Shown one piece after another: positions 54,952-64,000 of a stretch of DNA of 64,000 nt (positions within the stretch are counted from its first letter, which is position 1; every line of letters starts with the position of its first letter). The translations under genes were made by a program, and so were the position numbers. The stretch covers positions 1,695,704 to 1,759,703 of the forward strand of contig JAHLKI010000002.1 of assembly GCA_025602905.1 (NCBI GenBank), written 5' to 3'. The notes beneath the pieces were generated by a model, which saw only the letters and a list, made by a program, of their open reading frames with translations, was not told the origin of the DNA and ran no database searches. The DNA is from Phlyctochytrium arcticum (lineage: Eukaryota > Chytridiomycota > Chytridiomycetes > Chytridiales > Chytridiaceae).

Positions 54952-56028
54952 TCACTCGTCCAGCGCGCGAAACCCTTTTTGACAGAGCCCAACCATCAGG
55001 AAGGTGACAGCAGCCGAGGGTCCAGACTTTAGCACACTGGGCAGTAAGCCTTTGTACAGCGCCAAAACTCCTTCATGGTGCACGATTTGCCGGACGCAGC
55101 TAAGAAATGAGGATGGGTAGCGGGGGACTTCGCCGACCACATACGAGTTGCGAGTGGGACCTTGCACTTGCAAACGCTTCCGAACCACATCAAACGGCAT
55201 AACAGCAGTCTTTCCTATGATTCCTGCTGCCCCACCGGATATAAAGTCCTCCATTCCCAGCACCTAGAGGAAGGCTAGTGAGAATCTGCTTCTCAAAGTA
55301 ACGAATTGAGCGACCTACCTTTTTTCCTTTCAGGTGCCCCCGGCAAAATGTATATACAGCAAAAACGATGGCAGTTTGCGGTACCATCTGCAAGGTGGTG
55401 GGCCAAACACCTTGATACAGACCCCGCACTCCCTCCTTTTGAACAATCTCCCGAACAGCGTGCGCAAGGCCGCTGTACGGGCCATCTCGGCCCTGTACGG
55501 CAAATCGGGTCCGCAACAGATCAAAAGGGTATGTCAAAAGCGTCGCCGTACATCCAGCTAAGGCACCGGCGATACTTGCGGTCACTTCTTTTGGCAGCTT
55601 GAGTTTTGCATAAACAGGCTGTTGCCGGAGAAACTTGTCGTATTCCGGATATGAATAAAACTGCATGGCACCATAGCCAAGATACAGATACGCGGCCGAC
55701 AGATTGCCTTTCCATAATGCAAAAAATCCTTCCTCACGAACGATTCGCGCGAATGACTGAGCGATCCCGCGGTATTTGATGTCAGTCGGCTCGCGACCCG
55801 TGATTTGGGGCAGACGGAGTTCTTCCGTCTGAAGTTGAAATCGAATCTTGACCACGTCGAGTGGAGCTATGACAAAACGAGACACGACCCCTGCGGTTGC
55901 TCCGCATATGGCATTTTTCCAGGGGGAGAGCACTCTCGCGACCTTTTCGATTGAATCTATGGAGATGGGTATAAATAAATGGGTTGATGCGCTCCAACAG
56001 CTTGATGATGAGACATACCTTGAGACAT
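54952..56028 (-). CDS. TPC1: Mitochondrial thiamine pyrophosphate carrier
   Basis: SLC25 inner-membrane carrier. Exons 56028-56019 (10 nt only: MSQ plus one base), 55956-55319, 55263-54952 encode 319 residues. Three carrier repeats with PxDxx(K/R) signatures: APLDVVKIRFQ, YPFDLLRTRFA, MPFDVVRKRLQ. The overall sequence (NAICGATAGVVSRFVIAPLD, QFYSYPEYDKFL, GPYSGLAHAVREIVQKEG) fits the TPC1/SLC25A19 subgroup best, but related carriers are close. The 10-nt start exon is inferred from the ATG/donor/acceptor fit and not from homology. Confidence 0.88.
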
Positions 56029-56479
56029 GTTGTAACAGAATGGAATGAAAGTGCTTTGAGACCTGCTTTAGAGTATCTGGTTGAGGTTTACAGGGCAACC
56101 ACCAAAGGCAGTAACCAGCAGCGGACGGGCCGTTCAGAGAGCGCTCATGTTGTCGGTACCACTTGATGTCTACAGCTCTCACTTGTCGGTCTCAGTATTA
56201 GCCTCCTATTGAATCGCAGCACCAGAGAATTCAACAATGCAACCACTATTTGAAGGGTGAGGGCGGCCGTGAAATGTCGTTGGGGAAACTTTTCCAAACG
56301 GATCTGGGAAATTTTGGTGACATTAATCACGTGTGCGCGCAATATTGTCATTCGTGTCACCGCGCAGATTTTGACATGTCAGGAAACAATACCCTACACG
56401 ATTCTCACACTCGAGTATGTATAGAGATTTGTCTGTTATCAGAAAGAGAGCAAAAATGAATATGTACAGGGTAAAAAGA
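56029..56479. other. Intergenic 451 bp
   Basis: Between the tandem minus-strand IFT122 (3' end) and TPC1 (promoter). CACGTG at 56328-56333. No gene seen. Confidence 0.5.
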
Positions 56480-59400
56480 TTATTTAAGTTCAACTTTACT
56501 CCGGCAAAAGGCACAACATCCGTGAGACAACCCTTGATATACCCACTCATCCTCCAGGAAAAAATGCTGACACGTCTCACAGCTCACAATAGGAACATCC
56601 GTCAGCATCACACGATAATATTCAACGGGTAGGCACTTTTTCCGCCAGTCGCGTTTAAAGACGGCATGCTTATCCATAACCATCAGGCCTTTGCGTCCGA
56701 CTTTGATGGGAGAATACTCGGTCCCGCTCCCACGCTCCAGTGCTGCAACTTGCCGACTAAAAGGGTCAACTTGCGCACTACTCGGCCTCGGTGGTATTGG
56801 GCCGCCTGCCCCCACCAGACCACCGCGTACGGGCGACCCACCGCTTGGTGGTCGAGCTCCCAGCCCATCGCGCTCACGCTTAGTAGGATCCCGGGAGGGA
56901 GGGTTCATGTTGATTAGACGAGTCGCTTCATCGTGCGTAATACCCGCCTCAACTGCGAATTGAACGAGAGGGAGCGTGATGAAAGAGTAAAATGAATGAA
57001 CAAAGGGTTCCATGCAGCTGGAACAAAAGTCGCCTTTTGGATTCACGAGGCCAGTTATGGCAGAGCATTGATAGCAAACAGCTTGCAAAGTGTCCTTGTC
57101 GACTGCTGGTGTGCTTCGTATCGTGACTGTTCCAACATCGATGGTCTCCTGCCACATGGCCGGAATGTTCATGGTTTGCAGTTTCTCATACGCGTACCGC
57201 GCCAACTTGAATGCCCCTAGCGCACGACACAGCCTTGTCAAGGCGTACAACGTGTACACTTTTGAGATGCCTGGAGGGGGTTGATGATGACTGAGGTAAT
57301 TCCACACGAAGCGCGCCATATTGAAAAGTGCTTCGGGTAAATGTGCTGTAAAAGGTTCGTCGACGTATCGGGCGACATGATGATAGGCGTAGTATACTTC
57401 AGCTAGCTGATACGTAGTCTGGAAACTTTTAACTGTTCGACGTTGCTCAACGGTCAGGTCGCTCTCGGCTACATCTGCTGGTAACTTATCCAGTTGCTCC
57501 GAGCTGGATGTCCAGTAATAATAGGCTGCATCGTTGTACCGACGCTCAGTTACCGCATTTTCAGTCAATTGTTTAAGGACCCGCAGGGCCTGATCAATAC
57601 GGCCGGCCTTGCGATAATTCTCTTGTGCTTCGATAAAGTTGCCGTTCAGAGCCAACCAGTTCGCGTAGGGTAAATAAATTTGTTCTGTAAACTCCGGATG
57701 TGTCTCGGCCAGCTTGAATGCTTCCTCCCAATGCTGCAGTTCAATGTGCAGTTTGAGCAGATGCGCAATATCGCCCATCTTTACCAGCGTTTCTGCAGCA
57801 TACGTGTGGTTGTTGTGCTTGCGGAAGAAGTACACACATCTACTCAACGCCTTGCCGTCGCTTGCCGGGACTTTCCGAGCTACTTCCATGAGCTTGTCAA
57901 GCCATCCATTCGGTCCTAATATGTCGACTGCCTTTGCAAATTCTCCGACTTCGAGATACGTAGTAGCAGCAGCAAGTAAATCGTTCCTGTCATGTTGCAT
58001 TTGAGCTTTGCGTTTCAGGATAAAGTCTGGATTGCTTTTTGTTTCTTGAGCGACCTTTGTGGCCATGTCCCACATATCGAGCTCCGTATACATGTCGATG
58101 GCCTTTTGTGGTTCTCCGGTACGAATATATAACTTGGCGGCCTTGAGATAATGACATTAGAAACTGTTGACCTAACAAAAATACCATTACATAAACTCAC
58201 ATCTTGATACCTTCCAGCGTACGCATGTACGTCAGCCAGAGCAGCCTCGGGAAGAGCTTTCCCATCCGACTGAGCTCGAATAAGATTGCGTACCAAGTCC
58301 AAATAAAGAGAATCTCTAATCCGTTTAAAAGCCTTTTCCGCATGTTCCAGATTCAAGTTTTCCAGGGCGTTGAGAGCCAACTTTCGCCAGTCATTTTCCG
58401 TTACGCCCAAACAAGCTACTCTATATGCTGCCTCAAAGTCTTTGCGTTCGAGATATCTCTCCAAGGATGCAGACTGTGGGACATCGACGGTGGTCATCGC
58501 ATAGACATGCAAGCAAAAAATATGTGAACCCTTAAATCCAACCACAAAGCCTTGCATTTTCTGCTGATGGGGTGGGAAATTGTTGGCCTTGATGTGAAGC
58601 ATTCCGTTTCCAGAATAGCAGAGAATGTCTTCCATCTCCGTGTTCCAGGCCACACTATTCGCGTCAGCTTCCTGATACAGTAATTCCTTACTTTTTGCAT
58701 CATACACGAGGCACGTATTATGCTCATCTACAACGGCAATCTTTTTCCGATTCAAGCTCAAATCCAAGCATCTTATTGATGCCTTCAGCTCCAGGACGGG
58801 AATCGGGAAAGGATTGTTGATGAATATTTGCAAAACATGCCCGTTTTTCAATCCCACCAGCAATCCTTCCCTTCCACGGGGTCCCCCTGTTACTTTTATG
58901 TATCTGATCAAGGCCTCCAAATTCCACTCTCGTTCCTTTTCCCCGGAAAAATTGAACGATTGGAGCTTGCGTTCCAGGCACAGAATAATGTGTTGAGTGG
59001 TCACAACCAATAAGTTACAGTCGAGCTTTTTCAAAATCTTTTCCTTGATCCGGTAGTGCATATCCGAGGTGTCATCATGGAACAGCTCGTAAATGATGAC
59101 TTTTTCTGGTAGCTGCACGGCAAGTTTATCCTTATGGACCGCAATCTTTTTAACATAGTCACGACATTTGATTCTTGCGCGCTGGTTGGTCGACAAGTGT
59201 TGGATCACCACATCGGTCATATTCTCCCTGAACGCGTAGCGGTCGTGGTATAGTCCGTGCACTGTATTGAATAAGATCTGATGGACGGCGACTGTACCGT
59301 CTTGAGATCCGATGGCCATGTAGTTTTGCTTGCCCCGAACTTTGCAACACCACACCCAATTGTCGCGTTCGCATATTTGCCCAAGCCGCACACCCTCTCC

Positions 59401-60293
59401 AGTCCACAAAGTCACTTTTCGGTCCGAACCACCAATTGCGATATACTCCCCGGTGCCAAAATAGGTGATGGTGCAGGGGTCGTACCCAAGTTGACGATCT
59501 TTTCCGATTTGGCGGCCGTTCAATTGAAAAAATGATAATCGCTGGTTCCAATCTGCTACCGCTAGAACATCATATTCTCTTTCTGATGCCGGGTTCCATG
59601 ATAACGACCATATAGGAGAGTCCCCGCGTTCGATTCGAACCTTTTCCTCTCCGCTTTTGTTTCGAATAGACACATGTCCGTTGAATAGCCCGAGAGCAAA
59701 GAATTGGCCGTCCGGTGTCCATGAGATTGCGCAAATCCTCGCTGGAACCTTTGGGCTTACTTATAAGTAAAAGGCTTACTAGGTACAACCGCTCAAGTGT
59801 CCCACCTTCAGTTTTGTAACAGATTTCTGTTCGGGTGACCAAATTCCGAAATCTGATGCAGTGCATGAAACGACTTGTCCAGTGACAGGATTGTGGCCCA
59901 AGCATTGAATGGTATCATTATGTGAATACTTTAGAACTCCTTCAAATTTCGGTCCCCAGATGATGACTTGTTTATCGGCAGCCCCCGATGCGAACCCTGC
60001 CCGCAGAGTTGTTAAGCACAGGACACTTTCCTTGTGAGCTCGCAAAGACTGGACAAGTTCTCCGTCCACTGCACTGTAGATGAGGATTTCTGGTCCAGCC
60101 GTGACGGCGAGCTGAGTGTCGTTATTGATCCAGGCGACATCGAATATGGGCTGCTTGACTCCATCCTTGTCTTGAACCTAGGCTTGTGGTCAAGTTGGTC
60201 AACCTTTCGGCCAAAGCACGGGAGCTTATAACGCCCTCCATTATACGATAAGTTGCTGCGTACCTTGTCTTGCCAAGTTAGAAAAGTCCTCAT
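56480..60293 (-). CDS. IFT122: Intraflagellar transport protein IFT122
   Basis: IFT-A core subunit for retrograde transport in cilia and flagella. Exons 60293-60264 (30 nt), 60177-59806, 59748-58201, 58141-56480 encode 1203 residues, the usual size. N-terminal WD40 propellers: MRTFLTWQDK, then ASGAADKQVIIWGPKFEG, SPEQKSVTKLKVP, LFNGHVSIRNKSGEEKV, IGGSDRKVTLWTGEGVRLGQ, VHGLYHDRYAFRENMTDVV and RYIKVTGGPRGREGLLVG. The C-terminal TPR-like solenoid includes EEAFKLAETHPEFTEQIYLP and ENAVTERRYNDAAYYYW. Two late zinc modules carry CYQC...CSSC (about residue 1012) and CETC...CAFC near the end. Colinear with animal IFT122 throughout. Non-flagellated fungi lack this gene. Confidence 0.97.
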
Positions 60294-60630
60294 TCTTCGC
60301 GATCACTCATGCGTTGGTTGCGCGCATTTGCCTTTACGCGTCGGGTTTACGCGCTCGTAAAGCGGCTTAGCGAACAGAGTCAGTACATGACTTTTGACTT
60401 CCACTATTTGACCACTTCTATTACATTTCTATCAAAAACATCGACGCTTAGAGGCCTCGGGCAACTTCAAGAATCTCCGGTCTTAGCAAGTAGAACACGA
60501 AGATCTGGCATTTGCATGTTCTTTCATAAAAGTTCACATCGCAGAGCAAAGGATTAGAGTGTTAATTTACAAATACGCAAAGGAAGACTAGATACAAGTA
60601 TATACAAAGTTGTTAGTTGTTGAATAGCCA
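60294..60630. other. IFT122 promoter side / MOG1 3' flank
   Basis: 337 bp. A short plus ORF (60309-60557) has no recognisable product. A-rich near 60570-60610. Confidence 0.5.
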
Positions 60631-61382
60631 CTATGCAGCGTTACTTCCACCGAACAGGCCCCAATCAACTATCCGCAGACTGCGGAGCAGCTTTTGAAAG
60701 TTATCCATAGCTACTTCAGGCACACCGACATGCCCCCCACTTTCGGCCAACGCCGAATTGGAACTGCTTGCCGCGCCAAGCGATAGAGGGTGGTTATAGG
60801 ACAGAACGAGGTCCGTTGTCACATGTGGTAGACGGATGACAGCCATATAAATGGCAACAAAGTTGCGGGCTTGTGGATCTCTCTCGCGGAATTTGGCAAC
60901 CGTCTGCTGGCCAACCAATGTAGAGATATGAACGGGAGATCTGCGGGCATTTCCAGTTTAGGAAAGTTAGACGGGTAACGGAGAGAAATCTGAAACGAAC
61001 AACTTACGAGATTGATGGGATAGAAGTTGATGGGTCGGGATGTTCGATAGACAAGATCTGGCTCTCTGATGCATCATTATCATCCGCGAGCTGTTGAAAA
61101 TGAAACTTTGCGGCTTCATCATCGCTTGCTTCGGCCGCCAATTCGAGGAGTTCAAGTATGATACTTTGATCCGTTAGTTGGTCCACAAAGACCTCTTGAT
61201 TATCAGGAACCTCTCGCATGATACTGTGGGTTAAATTCATCAATTAGTAGTCTGCAGGGCTCCCACTGAAGAAGCATGAAAATGTACCTCGCATCCAAAA
61301 AGGACTCTGGAATATCCGCAGTAATCCCGCCGCCAAAGAGTTGGCGGGTGGACGCAGACGAGGTGGGTGCCGAGACAGTCAT
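60631..61382 (-). CDS. MOG1: Ran-binding nuclear import factor Mog1
   Basis: Binds Ran/Gsp1 and promotes nucleotide release for nuclear import. Exons 61382-61288, 61223-61008, 60940-60631 encode 206 residues. Hallmarks: RQLFGGGITADIPESFLDAS, then IMREVPDNQEVFVDQLTDQS, IILELLELAAE, and the C-terminal RNFVAIYMAVIRLPHVTTDL with final IVDWGLFG. The frame is open upstream to 61574, but the ATG at 61382 fits the normal Mog1 start. Confidence 0.93.
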
Positions 61383-61959
61383 AGTGTTGTGCCGGTCTTT
61401 GCAAGTGGTAGTCGCAATGATCTTAAAACAGCGAGTGGTATTTGCAGTAAGTGACAGAGGCTTTCTCGGCCCAGTATGGCTGTGCCACCAATCAAAGGAC
61501 GTCAGTTGAATTGACAGCTTTTGGCAGCGACCGCCTTCTAAACAATGCCCAATCGTCTCCCCCCCAGCACACAACTGCCTTTTTCACCGAAATGAACATA
61601 CCAGCCTTGCTGAGGTAATCAGAGTTTTGACGCGCTCCGCCAACTCAACTTGCGAAATCAATATGGACCTGTCAGTGGCCAAAAAATGTAGTAAAGTTGC
61701 GCTTAAACCTCTCGAAGTTCAAGTATGAGTATGCTAGTTTAGAGATGTGACAATTCGGGCGGGAAACTGTAGCCATGACATCAGTTGTGTGCACTTTTTC
61801 GACCGCAATTGCCATTTTAGATGACCCCCCCTTCCAGGACCTGTAACTTGGTTGCACTGCACAGTGAGGTGACGAGAATACTCAGATCCTCCCAACCACC
61901 ACCTAACCTCGCTCTCTTTCAATTTTGAAGCATATTCACCGGGACACATCCGAGCAATC
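61383..61959. other. Intergenic 577 bp
   Basis: End of the gene-dense part. A C-run at 61560-61567 and otherwise ordinary composition. No gene seen. Confidence 0.5.
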
Positions 61960-62373
61960 ATGGCGGGTAGCCCCCCCAAAAATCAGTCACCGCTACGACG
62001 TGGAGGCAGATTTGTCTCACCCAACGGTGCTGCATCATCACGCAAATCAAAAACTCCCGATCGTAAACGAACGGATGCCTTCGCCCCTGGGTGTATCAAG
62101 TGTAGGACCAAGAGCAGTCCACAATTCTATCATCGCGATCTAGCCCTACTCAGTCATATCCAAGCCGAGGGCATCAAATTTCACTTTAACACTGATGCTG
62201 GCCACGAGAAGGCCTCGCTATGCAAGACTTGCTGGGCTTTTCTGGATCGAAATCATCCACACCCACTTCTCAGATCTACCCAAGAACAACCACAAAATCC
62301 GTTTGCCGACGCAGAGATTATTTCAGATGTTGGCCGCCAAGATCAAGTAAATGTCGAGTTGAATCTAGAATGT
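61960..62373 (+). pseudogene. Truncated gene with zinc-finger-like first exon
   Basis: Open frame from an ATG in good context. The basic N-terminus (SPPKNQSPLRRGGRF) is followed by paired cysteines: CIKC near residue 47 and CKTC near residue 89, with several His between, as in a C2-C2 or C2HC module. A consensus donor GTGAGT begins at 62374, but no plus-strand exon follows; instead the sequence turns into a minus-strand gene fragment whose stop codon (62318-62320) overlaps this exon. It looks like the 5' remainder of a longer gene cut by a rearrangement. Family not recognised. Without splicing the frame ends at 62394. Confidence 0.45.
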
Positions 62374-63349
62374 GAGTGGGCCCGTTTATTATGATGGAAT
62401 CTGTTACCAACAGTATACCAGCAGCTACCGGTCCCTGTGACAATGCATTGTTCATAAACCGTTGGTTTATGAACAATGCACTGTCACAAGCATTCATTTC
62501 ATTTTGGTGAAATATCGGTGCCACGTACATCTTTTTCTTTGCGTCGGAATTGAGAGCCGCCCAGTCGACATACGGTCTGGCCAGGAATGGCATCGGCAGC
62601 GCTTGCTGCACAACCCGATCATTCTCATCCCGGAATGATTCCCCTTTCGGGTAGAACTTCACGGCCAGGTTGGCTTGCGTGTGACAAGTGGAGAATTTCC
62701 CAGAGTTGGCGGAACCAGGGGTTCCGTGTATAGAAACACGGTTGAAGTCATCCATTTTGATGACAGGGACCACTGTCCCGCTACCCATCTCCCGTGTCAG
62801 TTCCTCGTACGCGTTTTCATTGGCCATCTTCATTTTTTCTTTAGCGACATCCGGACTGTAGGTTAGGTTGAAGGACGACAGAACCCTGCGACTGCTATCC
62901 GAAATCCCTAACGTTGTCGACAACACCGCATCTTTCATAAAGTTGATGCTCGGATTAAGAAATGCTGCCTTTTGAATTGTGAGGGAAGCAATCATTCTTC
63001 TTTGCCTTTCCGAGAGCCTTAATTTCCAGTCATTGGCTGAGAATAAGGATTAGAGTGAGATTTTCTGGTAGATGAAGGGTCCCACAATACCTGAAAGATG
63101 CAAATCAACTGCTGTCTTTGTAGCAAGTTGGTCGCAAGTATCAAGGTGTTTGATAAAACCCTCTAAGTCTGTTGAAAAGGGCATTTTACCCTCAAACTCG
63201 GAATCTGCGAGCTTCTGAACACCGCTGTTGAAATGAAGTTGATCCACAAGTTCAACTGGGAGAGAAGAAGAAGATGTGGTTTGCGTGGATGTCGATTGGA
63301 AGGTCTTGTTGACAGCAATGGGACTGTGACAGTGCGTTGTTATGAACAA
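62318..63349 (-). CDS. Transposon-like gene fragment
   Basis: Two exons read on the minus strand: up to 63349 down to 63091, and 63036-62318 (54-nt intron, in phase). There is no ATG before 63184, so the 5' end is missing or lies elsewhere. The conserved-looking core includes RLSERQRRMIASLTIQKAA, FMKDAVLSTTLGISDSSRRV, VVPVIKMDDFNRV and NSGKFSTCHTQANLAVKFYP. A DDF-like acidic patch next to a repeated-gene style sequence suggests a mobile-element protein, perhaps of the large DUF6589-type fungal families; this is a guess from style and not a motif match. Both palindromes of this region lie inside or at the edge of its open frame. Confidence 0.4.
62436..62488. repeat. 53-bp palindrome P1
   Basis: Arms of 25 bp (62436-62460 and 62464-62488) with one mismatch and a 3-nt centre GTT. 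The outer ends read TGTGACA and TGTCACA. It stays in frame within the transposon-like gene. Confidence 0.9.
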
Positions 63350-63362
63350 CGCACTGTCACAG
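63324..63362. repeat. 39-bp perfect palindrome P2
   Basis: Arms of 18 bp (63324-63341 and 63345-63362), no mismatch, centre ATG. The arm CTGTGACAGTGCGTTGTT is the same sequence as the outer part of palindrome P1 with one or two changes. Confidence 0.92.
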
Positions 63363-64000
63363 GGGGGTTTTACATTAATAAGGAATAAACCATGGTTTAC
63401 TATGATTAGGGCTTTTTGGCATCTTTAGGCTCTCAAAAACACCCATTTTTCGACATTCCCGTTACACAGCATACCACAAGATAATCCCTGGTTTACACAG
63501 GATTAAAAATAATCCTCTCCATAATCCAACAATCGGGTCAACATTCACAAACCGAATCATCTCGCTCCACAATTCATCGACTGAAGCCGCTGCCTTCGGC
63601 ACTACGGGAATTCCAATTCCAATCACAAAAACATAAAACAATCCGTTCGGATTACCCGACCTTACTCCCATCTGGAGATCATCAAGAGGATCAAGATCAT
63701 CAGTTTTACCCCCTTCTTCAAAACTCACAAATTGTTTCTAGGTTTTTATGGACTTTGCAGAAATTCCCTAAATTGTAGCATCTTCAGCCCATCTATCAAG
63801 ACCAAGATCATCAGGAGTATCAAGATCTGCAGGATCATCAGTTTTTCCCCCTCCTTCAAAACTCACAAATTTTTCTAGATTTTGTGGACTTGGCCAAAAT
63901 TGCCCAAATTTCACCGAAGTTTGGATATAGTACCAAACTTCCCACATTTCCTCCTTATACATTCTCCATCATTCATTCTCGGCTTTTCTGGATATTGTAC
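63363..64000. other. Right-edge region, repeat-rich, no firm gene
   Basis: AT-richer than the rest of the window. Two minus-strand open frames (63462-63728, 63768-63962) share a duplicated SFE(G/E)GGKTDD peptide; the first continues with DELWSEMIRFVNVDP. They may be repeated exons or remnants of a multicopy family that continues right of the window. Function unknown. Confidence 0.45.
63668..63910. repeat. Diverged tandem direct repeat, two copies
   Basis: Copy A 63668-63774 and copy B 63788-63910 both begin CCCATCT, share GATCATCAGTTTT, CTTCAAAACTCACAAATT and TGGACTT, and end AAATT. On the minus strand both encode a SFE(G/E)GGKTDD peptide in open frames (63462-63728 and 63768-63962), preceded by TCTAGAAA-like sequence. 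Confidence 0.8.

Noticed and set aside
60309..60557. Plus ORF between MOG1 and IFT122
   Set aside because: No recognisable product; lies where the IFT122 promoter is expected.
62675..62866. Plus ORF inside the transposon-like fragment
   Set aside because: Shadow of the minus-strand frame, which has the better splice phase and composition.
1..64000. CRISPR array, prophage or bacterial operon
   Set aside because: No regularly spaced repeats; genes are intron-rich, single and divergently oriented, as in a eukaryotic nuclear genome.

Overview
The window is nuclear DNA of a fungus, most likely a zoosporic (flagellated) lineage such as a chytrid. Three things point there. (i) Genes are interrupted by many short GT-AG introns of about 50-125 nt. 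(ii) The gene set is fungal: Rim15- and PAS-kinase-type kinases, a Prm10/ThrE-like transporter, monofunctional TRP4 and HOM6, GPI2, and yeast-type mitoribosomal and CHCH proteins. (iii) A full-length IFT122 (intraflagellar transport) and a Tctex1 dynein light chain are present, which non-flagellated fungi generally lack. Exon boundaries below were read by eye. Wherever complete models are given, reading frame and splice phase were checked across every junction.

Layout. 1-12 kb: a partial giant coiled-coil protein (+), a PAS-kinase-like kinase (+), ORC1 (-), IMP4 (+), NUDC (-). 12-19.5 kb: a gamma-butyrobetaine/trimethyllysine dioxygenase (+), a Ser/Asn-rich unknown (-), a ThrE-family transporter (+), mitoribosomal mS37/MRP10 (-), a small membrane unknown (+). 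19.5-29 kb: TFIP11/NTR1 splicing factor (-), a RING protein (+), COA6 (-), ORC2 (+), PanB (-). 29-43 kb: a RIM15-like kinase with 17 exons (+), 6-phosphogluconolactonase (-), bL21m (+), a DysF/peroxin-type protein (-), a CSC1/TMEM63 channel (+). 43-52 kb: POP4 (-), a LIM protein (+), an unknown (+), Tctex1 (-), TRP4 (+), an Elongin-A-like protein (-), tRNA-Glu(CTC). 52-61.4 kb: GPI2/PIG-C (-), HOM6 (+), TPC1-type carrier (-), IFT122 (-), MOG1 (-). 61.9-64 kb: a different kind of sequence, with a truncated zinc-finger-like exon, a transposon-like gene fragment carrying two related palindromes, and diverged direct repeats.

The genes are mostly unlinked housekeeping functions: replication licensing (ORC1, ORC2), ribosome and RNA processing (IMP4, POP4, TFIP11, two mitoribosomal proteins), amino-acid and vitamin synthesis (TRP4, HOM6, PanB), nutrient and stress signalling (RIM15, PASK), cilium and dynein (IFT122, Tctex1, NUDC). 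Several neighbours are head-to-head with short shared promoters (TFIP11/RING, COA6/ORC2, POP4/LIM, mS37/unknown). Four genes carry a CACGTG palindrome about 85-101 bp upstream of the start codon. I did not find a clearly new multi-gene system. The most unusual material is the right-hand 2 kb, the foldback element at 29.35 kb, the internally repeated coiled-coil gene, and a few odd gene structures (ORC1 without a BAH domain, COA6 with a long spacer, a tandem repeat spanning a stop codon, micro-exons).
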